Of a DNA stretch of 64,000 nt, positions 35,178 through 44,960 are shown piece by piece. Position numbers and translations under genes: made by a program. The notes under the pieces were generated by a model that searched no databases, was not told the origin of the DNA, and saw nothing but the letters and a program-made list of their open reading frames with translations. The first letter of the stretch is position 1. Each line of letters opens with the position of its first letter. Where the stretch lies: contig CAYWWV010000003.1 in assembly GCA_964462185.1 (NCBI GenBank), positions 1-64,000 on the forward strand. The letters are read 5' to 3'. The stretch comes from RBG-16-57-9 sp964462185. GTDB taxonomy: Archaea; Thermoproteota; Bathyarchaeia; TCS64.

Positions 35178-36092
35178 ATGGAGGAGCCATACGATATCAT
35201 AATCGTTGGCGGGGGACCCGCGGGTCTAACAGCGGGCCTCTACGCCTCAAGGCATAAGGCCAAGACGCTGGTCTTGGAGGGCGCCAGGGTCGGCGGCAAG
35301 GCCTATGAGGCCCACCTCATCGAGAACTACCCTGGATTCCCAGAGGGAATCTCGGGGCCTGAACTGGTTGAGAGGATGGAGGAGCAGGCCCTCAAGTTTG
35401 GGGCCTCCATCAAGAGGGAAACCGTCATCGGCCTCTCTGACCTGGGGGAGGTGAAGATGGTGAGCACCCGCTCGGGGAACCTCTACCAGGCCAAGGCCCT
35501 CATCATAGCCACAGGCATAACCCGTAGACAGTTGAACGTCGAGGGGGAGGCGGAGTTCAAGGGGCGGGGCGTCAGCTACTGCGCCGTTTGTGACGGGCCT
35601 TTCTTCCAGGGGAAGAGGGTGGCGGTGGTGGGTGCCGGGGAGGACGCCGTCCACGATGTGGAGGTTCTCTCGGAGGTGGCTTCCAAGGTGTACGGGTTGC
35701 CTGGGAGGGATGAGTATAATGCAGACCCCCGCGAAGTCCAGCGATTGGAGGAGAACGATAAGGTAGAGCTGGTGAAGGGGGTGAAGCTCTCCAAGATTGG
35801 AGGCCGGGACTTCGTCGAGTACGTCGAGTTGGAGGGCGGAAAGAGGATCGATGTGGAGGGGGTCTTCATCGTGGAGGAGCGGGTGCCTATGGCGGGTATT
35901 CTCTCGGACCTGGGCTTGGAGTTCGAGGACGGTGGCTGCGTGAAGACCAATAAGAACCTGGAGACGGGGATACCCGGGGTTTTCGCGGCTGGAGACTGCG
36001 CCTGCCAGGGGTTCCAGGTGGTGATAGCCGCGGGGATGGGCGCCAGGGCGGCCCTGAACGCCTTGAAGTATTTGAAGAGTGTGGGGAAATGA
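35178..36092 (+). CDS. trxB: Thioredoxin-reductase-like flavoprotein
   Basis: The 304-residue protein has the FAD motif VGGGPAG (10-16), the redox-active pair Cys135 and Cys138 in CAVCDG, and the late FAD motif FAAGDCA. The second nucleotide site reads VGAGEDAVHD (151-160) where most enzymes have GGGxSAxEEA, and the following basic residues for NADPH are not obvious, so the electron donor may differ. A CPFC mini-protein follows with an ATGA overlap and is the likely partner. ATG about 30 nt after TTTTAATACC. Confidence 0.88.
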   Translation: MEEPYDIIIVGGGPAGLTAGLYASRHKAKTLVLEGARVGGKAYEAHLIENYPGFPEGISGPELVERMEEQALKFGASIKRETVIGLSDLGEVKMVSTRSGNLYQAKALIIATGITRRQLNVEGEAEFKGRGVSYCAVCDGPFFQGKRVAVVGAGEDAVHDVEVLSEVASKVYGLPGRDEYNADPREVQRLEENDKVELVKGVKLSKIGGRDFVEYVELEGGKRIDVEGVFIVEERVPMAGILSDLGLEFEDGGCVKTNKNLETGIPGVFAAGDCACQGFQVVIAAGMGARAALNALKYLKSVGK

Positions 36093-36340
36093 ACAAGTTG
36101 GTAGAGCTCTTCTTCAGCCCTGTCTGCCCCTTTTGCCCCCAGGCGAGGAAGCTCCTTGAAAGCTACCAGGCCCAGAACCCCTGGTTCCAGTATAAAGAGG
36201 TGAACACCTACACCGAGGAGGGCATCAAGAGGGGGATGAGCCTGAGGGTTATGGCCGTCCCCTCCATCGCCGTGGATGGCCGGGTGAAGATCGCCGGCTG
36301 GCCCTTCACCGTAGAGGACCTGGAGAAGGCCTTGGAGTAG
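36089..36340 (+). CDS. Glutaredoxin/thioredoxin-like mini-protein
   Basis: An 83-residue thioredoxin-fold protein with CPFC (Cys13, Cys16), MAVPSIAVDG containing the cis-Pro and a short C-terminal helix. It starts within the stop codon of the reductase gene (ATGA), which implies coupled translation and a reductase-substrate pair serving protein disulfide reduction. Archaeal small redoxins of this type also function with ribonucleotide reductase and peroxiredoxin. Confidence 0.9.
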   Translation: MNKLVELFFSPVCPFCPQARKLLESYQAQNPWFQYKEVNTYTEEGIKRGMSLRVMAVPSIAVDGRVKIAGWPFTVEDLEKALE

Positions 36341-36376
36341 AAAGCCTTTTCCCCCTGCCAGGCGTCAACTCAGGGT

Positions 36377-37636
<1,260 letters not shown>

Positions 37637-37692
37637 GAAGGACCGGGGCCAGGGGGAGGAATTAAATCCCCGGGGATACCATATCCCCCGAG

Positions 37693-38940
37693 TTGATCGA
37701 AGTAGAGATTCCCCACCACTGCTGGTACGAGGACCAGCCCCTCAAGCTGACCTTCCCCGACGACTGGAGGGTCCACCGTTGCCGAGTAAACTCGGAGGAG
37801 GCCAGACCCCTGTCCCCAGCCGAGATAAGGGAGGCCGTCTTAAACCCCCTGGGCCAGAAGCCCCTGGATAAGCTGGCTGAGGGAGCCGAGGAGGTGGTCA
37901 TCATCTTCGACGACATGACCCGGCCCACCAAGACCAGCCAGTACCTCCCACCAATACTGGAAACCCTAGAGAAAAAGGGGATACCCGACGACAACATCAG
38001 GTTCATCATAGCCCCCGGCACCCACGGGACCTATGGGAGGAGGGACTTCGTGAAGAAGCTGGGGGAGGAGGTGGTCTCCCGCTACGCCGTCTACAACCAC
38101 AACCCCTACGAGATGTTGGACTACCTGGGGGAGACCAGCTTCGGCACCCCCGTCTGGGTGAACAGCGAGGTAATGGCCTGCGACCTCAAAATAGCCATAG
38201 GCACCGTCCTCTTCCACAGGCTCACAGGGCTCAGCGGTGGGGGAAAGATCATCAGCCCAGGCGTCGCCGGCATAGAGACCATCCGCCACAACCATGGAGA
38301 CGTGGGGGGCTTCGGCCCGGGGCGAACCCCCTGCGAGACCACTGGCTACCTGTGCAACGAGGGGAACAGGATGAGGCTGGACATAGAGGAGTCAGCCCGC
38401 ATGGCCGGCCTGGACTACAAGGTGGACACAGTCCTAAACCTAAACCGGGACCCTATATCGGCCTACGCCGGGGACTTCGTCGAGACCCAGAGGAGGGCGG
38501 GCCGGGACACGGTTAAATGGCACACCACGGAGAACCCCGAGGCAGACATAGCCATCGCAGGCAGCTACATGAGGGAGAACGAGCCCTACCTAAGCCTCTG
38601 GCCACTCTACAACACTGTTAAGGAGGACGGAACCCTGGTCATGGTCAACGACGACCCCGACGGCGACATCAACCACTGGCTCTTCAACCGCCACGGGAAA
38701 AACGTGGGGGCCAGCCTCTGGAACCCCGCCAAGCGCAAGCTGAGGAGGGGTCGAAGGATGATCATCTTTGGCAGGTATCCCTTGAAGAGCTTCCAGTGGA
38801 GGTACGACGAAGAGGAGGTTACCTGGATAAGGAGCTGGGAGGAGGTCCTGGAGGAGCTGAGGAACCACCACGGGCCGGGGAGCAGGGTCTCGGTGATACC
38901 CGACGGCACCAGCTGCATCCCCGCCCAGACACGGGTGTAG
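37693..38940 (+). CDS. LarA-family nickel-pincer racemase/epimerase
   Basis: The 415-residue protein belongs to the lactate racemase LarA family. The family's key residues can be placed: FDDMTRPT with Arg77, His111 in PGTHGTYG, His175 in LFHRLTG and Lys185 in SGGGKII, the residue that carries the nickel-pincer nucleotide in LarA. The substrate is probably a 2-hydroxy acid; the adjacent split dehydratase suggests a sugar acid or sulfo-acid. The cofactor makers LarB, LarC and LarE are not in this window. The start is TTG about 30 nt after AATTAAAT. Confidence 0.86.
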   Translation: MIEVEIPHHCWYEDQPLKLTFPDDWRVHRCRVNSEEARPLSPAEIREAVLNPLGQKPLDKLAEGAEEVVIIFDDMTRPTKTSQYLPPILETLEKKGIPDDNIRFIIAPGTHGTYGRRDFVKKLGEEVVSRYAVYNHNPYEMLDYLGETSFGTPVWVNSEVMACDLKIAIGTVLFHRLTGLSGGGKIISPGVAGIETIRHNHGDVGGFGPGRTPCETTGYLCNEGNRMRLDIEESARMAGLDYKVDTVLNLNRDPISAYAGDFVETQRRAGRDTVKWHTTENPEADIAIAGSYMRENEPYLSLWPLYNTVKEDGTLVMVNDDPDGDINHWLFNRHGKNVGASLWNPAKRKLRRGRRMIIFGRYPLKSFQWRYDEEEVTWIRSWEEVLEELRNHHGPGSRVSVIPDGTSCIPAQTRV

Positions 38941-38958
38941 CCCCCCACCCCTATCCCA

Positions 38959-38965
38959 TTAAATA
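38959..38965 (+). promoter_or_regulatory. TATA-like box of the split dehydratase operon
   Basis: TTAAATA begins 32 nt before the ATG at 38991. CATATCTCAGACA (38979-38991) follows and ends on the A of the start codon; the same 13-mer occurs after the TATA box of the Lon-like gene. Confidence 0.45.
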
Positions 38966-38990
38966 CCTTGAGCCAACTCATATCTCAGAC

Positions 38991-39308
38991 ATGAGCGTGA
39001 AGGCCATCCAAATCTCGGAAAAGGACAACGTGGCAACCCTCACCAGCGAGGCAAAGGAGAACACCAGGGTCGAGGTGCTCGGCCCTGGGGGAAAGATCGT
39101 CGCAGTGTTGGAGGCCAGGGGAGCCATACCCTTCGGACACAAGGTGGCCCTGAAGAGGCTTGGGAAGGGTGAACAGGTATTGAAGTACGGGGAGGTCATA
39201 GGCGTGGCCACCGAGGAGATACATCCAGGGGAGTGGGTTCACACCCACAACGTGGTGAGCGCCCGGTTGGACACGGGGGGCGAGGATGTGAGGGGGGTGG
39301 TCTCTTGA
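38991..39308 (+). CDS. UxaA/SuyA-type SAF-domain small subunit
   Basis: This 105-residue protein is the SAF domain that forms the N-terminal part of altronate/galactarate dehydratases and the small subunit SuyA of sulfolactate sulfo-lyase. Visible features are LGPGGKIVAVLEARGAIPFGHKVAL and KYGEVIGVATEEIHPGEWVHTHNV. An open frame runs upstream into the LarA gene, but the ATG at 38991 gives the exact family start. It overlaps the large subunit gene by four bases (TTGA). Confidence 0.9.
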   Translation: MSVKAIQISEKDNVATLTSEAKENTRVEVLGPGGKIVAVLEARGAIPFGHKVALKRLGKGEQVLKYGEVIGVATEEIHPGEWVHTHNVVSARLDTGGEDVRGVVS

Positions 39309-40480
39309 CCGAGTTCTACGGTTTTGAGCGGCCCGATGGATCGGTGGGGGTTAGGAACCATCTACTGGTGCTGGCCCCCATCGACTGCAGCTACGAGCCC
39401 GCCAAGAGGATAGCCGAACAGGTGGAGGGGAGCGTGGCCATCACCCAGACTTATGGGTGTGGGTATGACGCCATGCTGGTCCACAACCTGGTGGGCTCTG
39501 CCTTGAACCCAAACGTGGCAGGGGTCCTCATCCTGGGCCTGGGCTGCGAGACCCTGACGGGAGACCTGTTAGCCGATTTGATCGAGCCCAGCGGCAAACC
39601 CGTCCACAGCATCACCATCCAAGAGGAAGGAGGCACCCTGAAAGCCCATGAAAAGGGTGTGAGGATACTCAAAAAGATGAGGCAGGAGGTCTCTGAGCTG
39701 AGGAGGGAGGCCTTCCCCCTCAGCAAGCTCACCCTGGCGGTGGAGTGTGGGGGGAGCGACGCCACCAGCGGTCTGGCGGCCAACCCAGCGGTGGGGGTGG
39801 CGGTGGACAGGTTGGTGGACGAGGGGGGGACGGCCATCTTCGGGGAGACCCAGGAGATGAGTGGCACCCAGCACATTCTGGCTCGGAGGGCGGTGGACAA
39901 GGCCACCGCGGACGCCATCTATGAGATAATCGAGCAGCAGGAGGAGAGGTTGAGGGCCATGGGCATCAGCAGTAGGTGGATGAGCAAGGGGAACATAGAT
40001 GGGGGTTTGACCACCATCGAGGAGAAGAGCCTGGGGGCCATCGCCAAGGGGGGGACCAGGCCCATCCAAGGGGTTCTATACAACAACTGGGAGAGGTTCG
40101 ACAAACCAACCAGGCCGGGGCTCTACGTCATGGATGGCCCTGGCTGGGATGTGCCCAGCGTAACCCACATGGTGGCCGCAGGCGCCCAGGTGGTATGCTT
40201 CACCACTGGGAGGGGGAGCACCACGGGCCACGCCATCGCACCCGTCATCAAAGTCACGGGGAACCCCGCCACCTATGAGAGGATGAGGGATAACATGGAC
40301 ATAAACGCGGGAACCATACTGGATGGAAGCGAGAGCATCAGGGATGTGGGTGAGAGAATCTTCAAGACCGTTGTGGCGACGGCTAGCGGGCGCCTAACCA
40401 AGGCCGAGGCCCTGGGATACAAGGACTTCCTCGTCTTCAAGAGGAGCAGGGAGGCGGAGCACCTGTTGGGCCACTGTTGA
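39305..40480 (+). CDS. UxaA/SuyB-type dehydratase large subunit
   Basis: The 391-residue protein is the C-terminal catalytic half of the altronate/galactarate dehydratase family, beginning FYGFERPDGSVGVRNH. Cys and Gly-rich blocks such as TQTYGCGYD, ECGGSDATSGLAANPAVG and TTGRGSTTGHAIAPVIKVTGN are present; the family binds iron. It would eliminate water (or sulfite in SuyAB) from a hydroxy acid. The start is a TTG that overlaps the small subunit's stop. With LarA just upstream, a racemase-dehydratase route for a hydroxy acid is a reasonable inference. Confidence 0.88.
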   Translation: MTEFYGFERPDGSVGVRNHLLVLAPIDCSYEPAKRIAEQVEGSVAITQTYGCGYDAMLVHNLVGSALNPNVAGVLILGLGCETLTGDLLADLIEPSGKPVHSITIQEEGGTLKAHEKGVRILKKMRQEVSELRREAFPLSKLTLAVECGGSDATSGLAANPAVGVAVDRLVDEGGTAIFGETQEMSGTQHILARRAVDKATADAIYEIIEQQEERLRAMGISSRWMSKGNIDGGLTTIEEKSLGAIAKGGTRPIQGVLYNNWERFDKPTRPGLYVMDGPGWDVPSVTHMVAAGAQVVCFTTGRGSTTGHAIAPVIKVTGNPATYERMRDNMDINAGTILDGSESIRDVGERIFKTVVATASGRLTKAEALGYKDFLVFKRSREAEHLLGHC

Positions 40481-40492
40481 CCCCCCGGGGCC

Positions 40493-40960
40493 TCACATCT
40501 CGGCCAAGACCACGTCGTCGTACTCTCTCTCCAGCAGATACTTGTGGTATAGCTCGGCTTTGGCGAAGTCGTGGAAGACCTGTCCCAGGGGTTCGCCTCT
40601 GAACTTTTTGGCCAGTTGGGCGTAAAAGTCGTGGGTGTCCTTCTCCCTTTGAGCAGCGTAGATAAGCAGCTGGGGGTAGCCGGCCTTAGGGTCCAAGGGC
40701 ACCCTAACCAGTGTATCGGTTATCCGCAGGTCCGTTACCTCCTCTGAGAGGCTCCTACGCTCCAGCTGGGAGGGGTCCTCCAAGGCCTTTATGAAGTAGT
40801 CCCGGTGCTTCCTCTCTTCCTCGGCGAGCTCCTGGAGCAGCTTCCTGGCCCCCGGGTAGGTGGCCTTCTCCGCCGTCTCGGTGTAGAGGGAGATGCTCTC
40901 CTCCTCCAGCTCGACTCCCTTCCTCAGAGCCCTCTCCAGGGTCCAAACCTCTTGACTCAT
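40493..40960 (-). CDS. Ferritin-like / rubrerythrin-type di-iron protein
   Basis: From the ATG at 40960 the product has 155 residues forming a four-helix bundle. Di-iron motifs are visible: ELEEESISLY, LAEEERKHRDYF with ExxH, QREKDTHDFY and FAKAELYHKYLLE with ExxxH. No rubredoxin domain is attached. A role in peroxide reduction or iron handling is likely. The frame continues upstream to 41092 only as antisense of the divergent CinA-like gene. Confidence 0.86.
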   Translation of the reverse strand: MSQEVWTLERALRKGVELEEESISLYTETAEKATYPGARKLLQELAEEERKHRDYFIKALEDPSQLERRSLSEEVTDLRITDTLVRVPLDPKAGYPQLLIYAAQREKDTHDFYAQLAKKFRGEPLGQVFHDFAKAELYHKYLLEREYDDVVLAEM

Positions 40961-41036
40961 GGTGAAACTCAACTCAAATGGGTTAATAGAAGATTGACTC
41001 AAAAACCGTATAAGCCCAAAGGGCGCCAAACAACGT

Positions 41037-41882
41037 ATGGCCTCGGCGGGTGTCTTTGAGGCTGAGATAATTGCAACGGGAGACGAGCTCATCTACGGCA
41101 GAGTCCTGGACACCAATAGCCACTGGCTGGCGCAAAGGCTTGCCGAGTTGGGGGTGAAGTTGCGCCGAGTCACCATGGTTGGAGACGTAAGAGAGGACAT
41201 CGTCGACGCCGTTAAGGGGGCTCTAGAGAGGCGGCCCTCGTTTCTAATAGTCTCTGGGGGTTTGGGTCCCAGTGAGGACGATATAACTGTGGAGAGCCTG
41301 GGGGAGGCCTTGGGCCTCGGAGTCACCCTGGACCCTGAAGGCGTTGAGAAGATCCGGGGCGTTTACCTGGCCAGGGGGATAACCGAGGAGGCTGCCCTGG
41401 AGAGGGGGTTCAGGATGGCGCGGGTCTTGGAGGGAAGCAAGCCCATACCCAACCCCGTGGGATTCGCCTCGGGGATGTCGGTGGAGTGGGGGCCCACCAC
41501 CATATTCACCCTGCCAGGGGTTCCCCAGGAGTTGAAGGCCATGTTCGACACCCACATAGCCCCCAGACTCAGAGAGGCCTCCCACCGATCCTTCCTGGGG
41601 CGAACCTACGAGGTATACATGGTTTGGAAGGAGTTCTTCCCCCTATACCGGGAGATGCAGAGAGACTTCCCCGAGGCATACATCAAGAATGCAGCCACTC
41701 CCCCCGTGGAGGGAGAGAGCCGGGAGGAGTTCCACCTCATCAAGGTGGACATCGTGGTCTCGGGTGAGACCATGGGGGAGGCCGAGGAGAAGCTGGAGAG
41801 GCTGGTCTCCGAGTATAGGCGTAGGATCCAATCCACCAGCGGGGGTTGGATAAAGGAGGTCCATCCAAGAAAACGAAATTAA
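41037..41882 (+). CDS. CinA/MoaB-type molybdopterin-binding-domain protein
   Basis: The 281-residue protein has the MoCF domain of CinA-like proteins: IATGDELIYGRVLDTNSHWLA, SGGLGPSEDDITVE and LPGVPQELKAMF. The second half resembles the KH-like part of CinA; the C-terminal amidase domain of bacterial CinA is absent. Related enzymes hydrolyse ADP-ribose or handle molybdopterin. No molybdenum genes are near. The lipoate ligase gene follows after 22 nt. Confidence 0.87.
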   Translation: MASAGVFEAEIIATGDELIYGRVLDTNSHWLAQRLAELGVKLRRVTMVGDVREDIVDAVKGALERRPSFLIVSGGLGPSEDDITVESLGEALGLGVTLDPEGVEKIRGVYLARGITEEAALERGFRMARVLEGSKPIPNPVGFASGMSVEWGPTTIFTLPGVPQELKAMFDTHIAPRLREASHRSFLGRTYEVYMVWKEFFPLYREMQRDFPEAYIKNAATPPVEGESREEFHLIKVDIVVSGETMGEAEEKLERLVSEYRRRIQSTSGGWIKEVHPRKRN

Positions 41883-41904
41883 CTGGAGGCACCTCTTTCA
41901 TGGC

Positions 41905-43002
41905 ATGTGGAGACTTCTCGACCTTGGAGCCGTCAGCGGCTATGTGATGACTAACCTCTACGAGGTGGTGGCCAGGCAAATCAGCAAGGGTGAATCGCCC
42001 AACACCTTTATCCTATGCCACCCTGAGGCGCCCTTCGTCAACATCGGGTACCACCAGTTGATGGAGAAATCGGTGGACGTGGAGAGGGCCAGGCAGCTGG
42101 GTTACGCGCTGGTGAGGAGGACCATAGGTGGAGGCACCATCCTGGACGGCCCCTGGGAGCAGGACTACTTCGCAGTGGTGGACCGAAACTCCCCCCACTG
42201 CCCACCAACCATACCCGGGTTCTACGGGAAGTTTCTCCAGATCCCCGTGGAGGCCTTGAAGCGTCTTGGGCTTGAAGCAAAGATCAGGCCCCCCAACGAC
42301 ATCTTGGTCAACGAGAGGAAGATAAGCGGGAACGGAGCCATCACCATTGAGAGGGCAAACGTTTTGGCGGGAGACCTCTTGCTGGACGCCCCCACCAAGC
42401 TGATGGCTGAGGTCATTAAGACCCCCAGCGAGAAGTTCCAGGACAAGGTGGCCTCCACCATGGGGGAGTGGATCACCAGTATTCGACGCGAGGCTGGGGA
42501 GGTGGGCAGGGAGGCCGTGAAAGAGGCCCTGGTGGAGGGGTTCAAGGAGGCTCTGGGGGTTGAGCTTGAGCCCGGCGTGCTAAGCCAGGAGGAGAGGGAG
42601 CATCTGGAGGCTCTAGTGGAGGAGAGGAGCAGCCACCAGTGGATATTCAGCAAGGACGAGGAGGTCTTGTTGAAGGTGGAGCAGGCCTCCACTGGGACCA
42701 AGATCCGTGGGGGGGTGGTGGTCTCCGAGGCCTCTTACAAGGCGGGGAAGCTGATTCAAGTCTTATTGGTCTCCCATGAGGATGTGATTAGAGACATCAC
42801 CATCAGCGGGGATTTCTTCACCTACCCCTTGATGGGGGGGATTGAGGGGCTTGAGAGGGCCTTGGTTGGAGTCCCCTTGGAGGAGGGGGTGCTGGAGGAG
42901 AGGGTTGAGGAGGCCTTCAAGGAGTTGGGGGTCCAGATATACGGGGCCCAGCCCAAGGACATAGCCAAGGCCATCCTCCTGGCCCGGCACAGCTCGGACT
43001 AA
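41905..43002 (+). CDS. lplA: Lipoate-protein ligase with fused C-terminal domain
   Basis: The 365-residue protein has an LplA catalytic domain (about 1-245) and a lipoate-ligase accessory domain (about 255-365) in one chain; many archaea encode these separately. The lipoyl-AMP lysine is likely Lys139 in NDILVNERKISG. The nucleotide loop reads RRTIGGGTILDGPWEQ (71-86), whereas most ligases have RRxSGGGAVYHD; the His is absent. It would attach lipoate to 2-oxoacid dehydrogenase or glycine cleavage H proteins. Its stop overlaps the convergent glyS stop by four bases. Confidence 0.85.
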   Translation: MWRLLDLGAVSGYVMTNLYEVVARQISKGESPNTFILCHPEAPFVNIGYHQLMEKSVDVERARQLGYALVRRTIGGGTILDGPWEQDYFAVVDRNSPHCPPTIPGFYGKFLQIPVEALKRLGLEAKIRPPNDILVNERKISGNGAITIERANVLAGDLLLDAPTKLMAEVIKTPSEKFQDKVASTMGEWITSIRREAGEVGREAVKEALVEGFKEALGVELEPGVLSQEEREHLEALVEERSSHQWIFSKDEEVLLKVEQASTGTKIRGGVVVSEASYKAGKLIQVLLVSHEDVIRDITISGDFFTYPLMGGIEGLERALVGVPLEEGVLEERVEEAFKELGVQIYGAQPKDIAKAILLARHSSD

Positions 43003-44522
43003 TCCACGGGCTCCCCCAAAGCGGAGAAGTCCAGGCCCCGGTGGTAGTAGTCGGTTAAGGCCTGGTGGAGCCTGCCCAGCTCCACCCTCACCTGGGCCCA
43101 GGTGTCCCGGTCGCGGAGGGTAACCGTGTCGTCCTCCAGGGTCTTGTAGTCCACGGTGACCGCTAGGGGCACGCCGATCTCGTCGGCCCGGGCGTATCTT
43201 CGGCCCACGCTCCCCTTGGCGTCGTAGAGCACCCAGAAACCCCCCTCCACCAGGCCCTCCCAGACCTTTGCCGCCTTCTCATCCACCCCGTCCTTGGACA
43301 CCAGGGGGAGGACAACGGCCTGGTAGGGGGCTATCTCCCGGGGGAAGCGTAGGATGTTTCGCTTCTCCCGCCGCTCGTAGGCGTACTCCATGGCCACGTA
43401 TACCAGGCGGTCCAGGCCGTAGCTGGGCTCCACCACATGGGGAATAAACCGGCTGCCATCCTCCCTCAAGACCTCCATACTCTGCCCCGAGGCCTCCTGG
43501 TGGCTCCTCAAGTCGAAATCCGTCCGATACGCGCACCCCGAGACCTCCACCCACCCCCATGAGTCCAGGAGGACCTCGTGGTCGTAGGTCTGGGCGCTGT
43601 AGTGGGCCCGCTCCTCGGGGAGGTGGGCCCTGAACCTCTGGTTCTCAGGGGGCACCCCCAGGGCAGAGATAAACCTCTGGCTAACACCCATGAAGTAGGC
43701 CTGCCACTGGGTGAGGATCAGGCCCTCCTCCACCGCCCTCCCCAGCGAGACCGCCAAGGGCTCCTCCACGCCCTCCCCCTCCATCTCCTCGGTGATCAGC
43801 TTCACCTCCAGGTCCGCCACCTCGGGGAACCAGCGGCACCCAGGGTTCAAGGGGTCGAAGAACAACTCCAACTCGTTGATGGTGAACTCCCTAAGCCTGA
43901 GAAGGCCCCGGCGGGGGCTGATCTCGTTTCGAGCCACCTTGCTGCTCTGGGCCAGGGCGAAGGGCAGCCTCTCCCGGGCGTACAGGTAGCCCCGCTTGAA
44001 GTTGATGAACATGCTCTGGGCGGTCTCGGGCCTCAGGTAGCCCACCTCCCCACCCCTGGACCCTATCTCGGTCTTAAACATGGTGAGGAAAAGCTCTGGC
44101 TCCCCCAACTCCCCCCCACACCTGGGGCAGGCGATCCCCGCCTCGGCCCACATCTTCAGCATGGCCTCCCCCCCCAGGGCCTCCACGTTCTCGAGGCCCG
44201 TCTTCTCCTCCAAGAGGTGGTCCACCCTGAAGCTGGCCGAACACCGTTTGCAGGTGACGGAATACTCCTTGAAGTTTCTCAGGTGGCCCGAGGCCTCGAA
44301 GACCCTCTCAGGGTTTATGAGGGGGGAGTCCAGCTCGAGGAATCCTTGGCGGCGGACGAAGAACTCCCTCCAGAGTTCGTCGATCTTCCTCCTCAGCTTA
44401 ACCCCCAGGTCCCCGTAGTCGATGAACCCTCCCAAACCCCCGTAAATCTCGTAGCTAGGCCAGAAAAACCCTCTTCGGCGGGATAACTCGAAAATAGTGT
44501 CGTACTTGGTCTTGGGAGCCAT
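42999..44522 (-). CDS. glyS: Glycyl-tRNA synthetase (alpha2 class)
   Basis: The 507-residue class II synthetase has the eukaryote/archaea-type dimer form. Visible features are FFWPSYEIYGGLGGFIDYGDLGV, a Cys4 insert (CKRCSAS...CPRCGGE), the class II motif 2 region ARNEISPRRGLLRLREFTINELELFFDP, motif 3 with PSYGLDRLVYV and a C-terminal anticodon-binding domain (IAPYQAVVLPLV). Length is slightly below the usual 550-580, from shorter inserts. ATG at 44522. Confidence 0.95.
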   Translation of the reverse strand: MAPKTKYDTIFELSRRRGFFWPSYEIYGGLGGFIDYGDLGVKLRRKIDELWREFFVRRQGFLELDSPLINPERVFEASGHLRNFKEYSVTCKRCSASFRVDHLLEEKTGLENVEALGGEAMLKMWAEAGIACPRCGGELGEPELFLTMFKTEIGSRGGEVGYLRPETAQSMFINFKRGYLYARERLPFALAQSSKVARNEISPRRGLLRLREFTINELELFFDPLNPGCRWFPEVADLEVKLITEEMEGEGVEEPLAVSLGRAVEEGLILTQWQAYFMGVSQRFISALGVPPENQRFRAHLPEERAHYSAQTYDHEVLLDSWGWVEVSGCAYRTDFDLRSHQEASGQSMEVLREDGSRFIPHVVEPSYGLDRLVYVAMEYAYERREKRNILRFPREIAPYQAVVLPLVSKDGVDEKAAKVWEGLVEGGFWVLYDAKGSVGRRYARADEIGVPLAVTVDYKTLEDDTVTLRDRDTWAQVRVELGRLHQALTDYYHRGLDFSALGEPVD

Positions 44523-44567
44523 GGTTTTCCAACAGCATGGATGCTGCAGTGGTTAAAAAAGTTGGGT

Positions 44568-44960
44568 TTAGGTGAATACCGGCCTAAACTTGTATCCGTA
44601 GAGGATCAAGCCCTCGGCGCCGTCCTCCTTAACCCTGCGGAAGACTGCCTCAACCCTCATATCCTTGGAGACCTCCTGGGGGGAGACGTCGGTTAGCTGG
44701 GTTAGAATCCTCACGCCGTCGTCCAGCTCCACCAGGGCCACCACGTAGGGGGCGTACCTCTCAAAGTCCTTCGGCGGGTTTCTGATGACCGTCCACGTCA
44801 CCACCCTTCCCGTCTCGGGGAGCTTGTAGGGCTTGAACTCTGTGGATCCACAGTGGCACCTGGGCCTAGCTGGGAAGTGTTTGGAGCCGCAGGATACGCA
44901 CTCCACTCCCTCCAACCGGTATCGGGGAATCTGGTTCCTCCAGTGCCTGGGAACGCTCAA
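44568..44960 (-). CDS. DUF35 zinc-ribbon/OB-fold protein of the mevalonate operon
   Basis: The 130-residue protein has a rubredoxin-like Cys4 ribbon (CVSCGS...CHCGS) and an OB fold (GRVVTWTVI, YVVALVELDDGVRILTQL). In archaea this protein bridges acetoacetyl-CoA thiolase and HMG-CoA synthase in one complex and helps pass the intermediate. Gene order HMGS-thiolase-DUF35 with 4-nt overlaps supports the same complex here. Confidence 0.92.
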   Translation of the reverse strand: MSVPRHWRNQIPRYRLEGVECVSCGSKHFPARPRCHCGSTEFKPYKLPETGRVVTWTVIRNPPKDFERYAPYVVALVELDDGVRILTQLTDVSPQEVSKDMRVEAVFRRVKEDGAEGLILYGYKFRPVFT

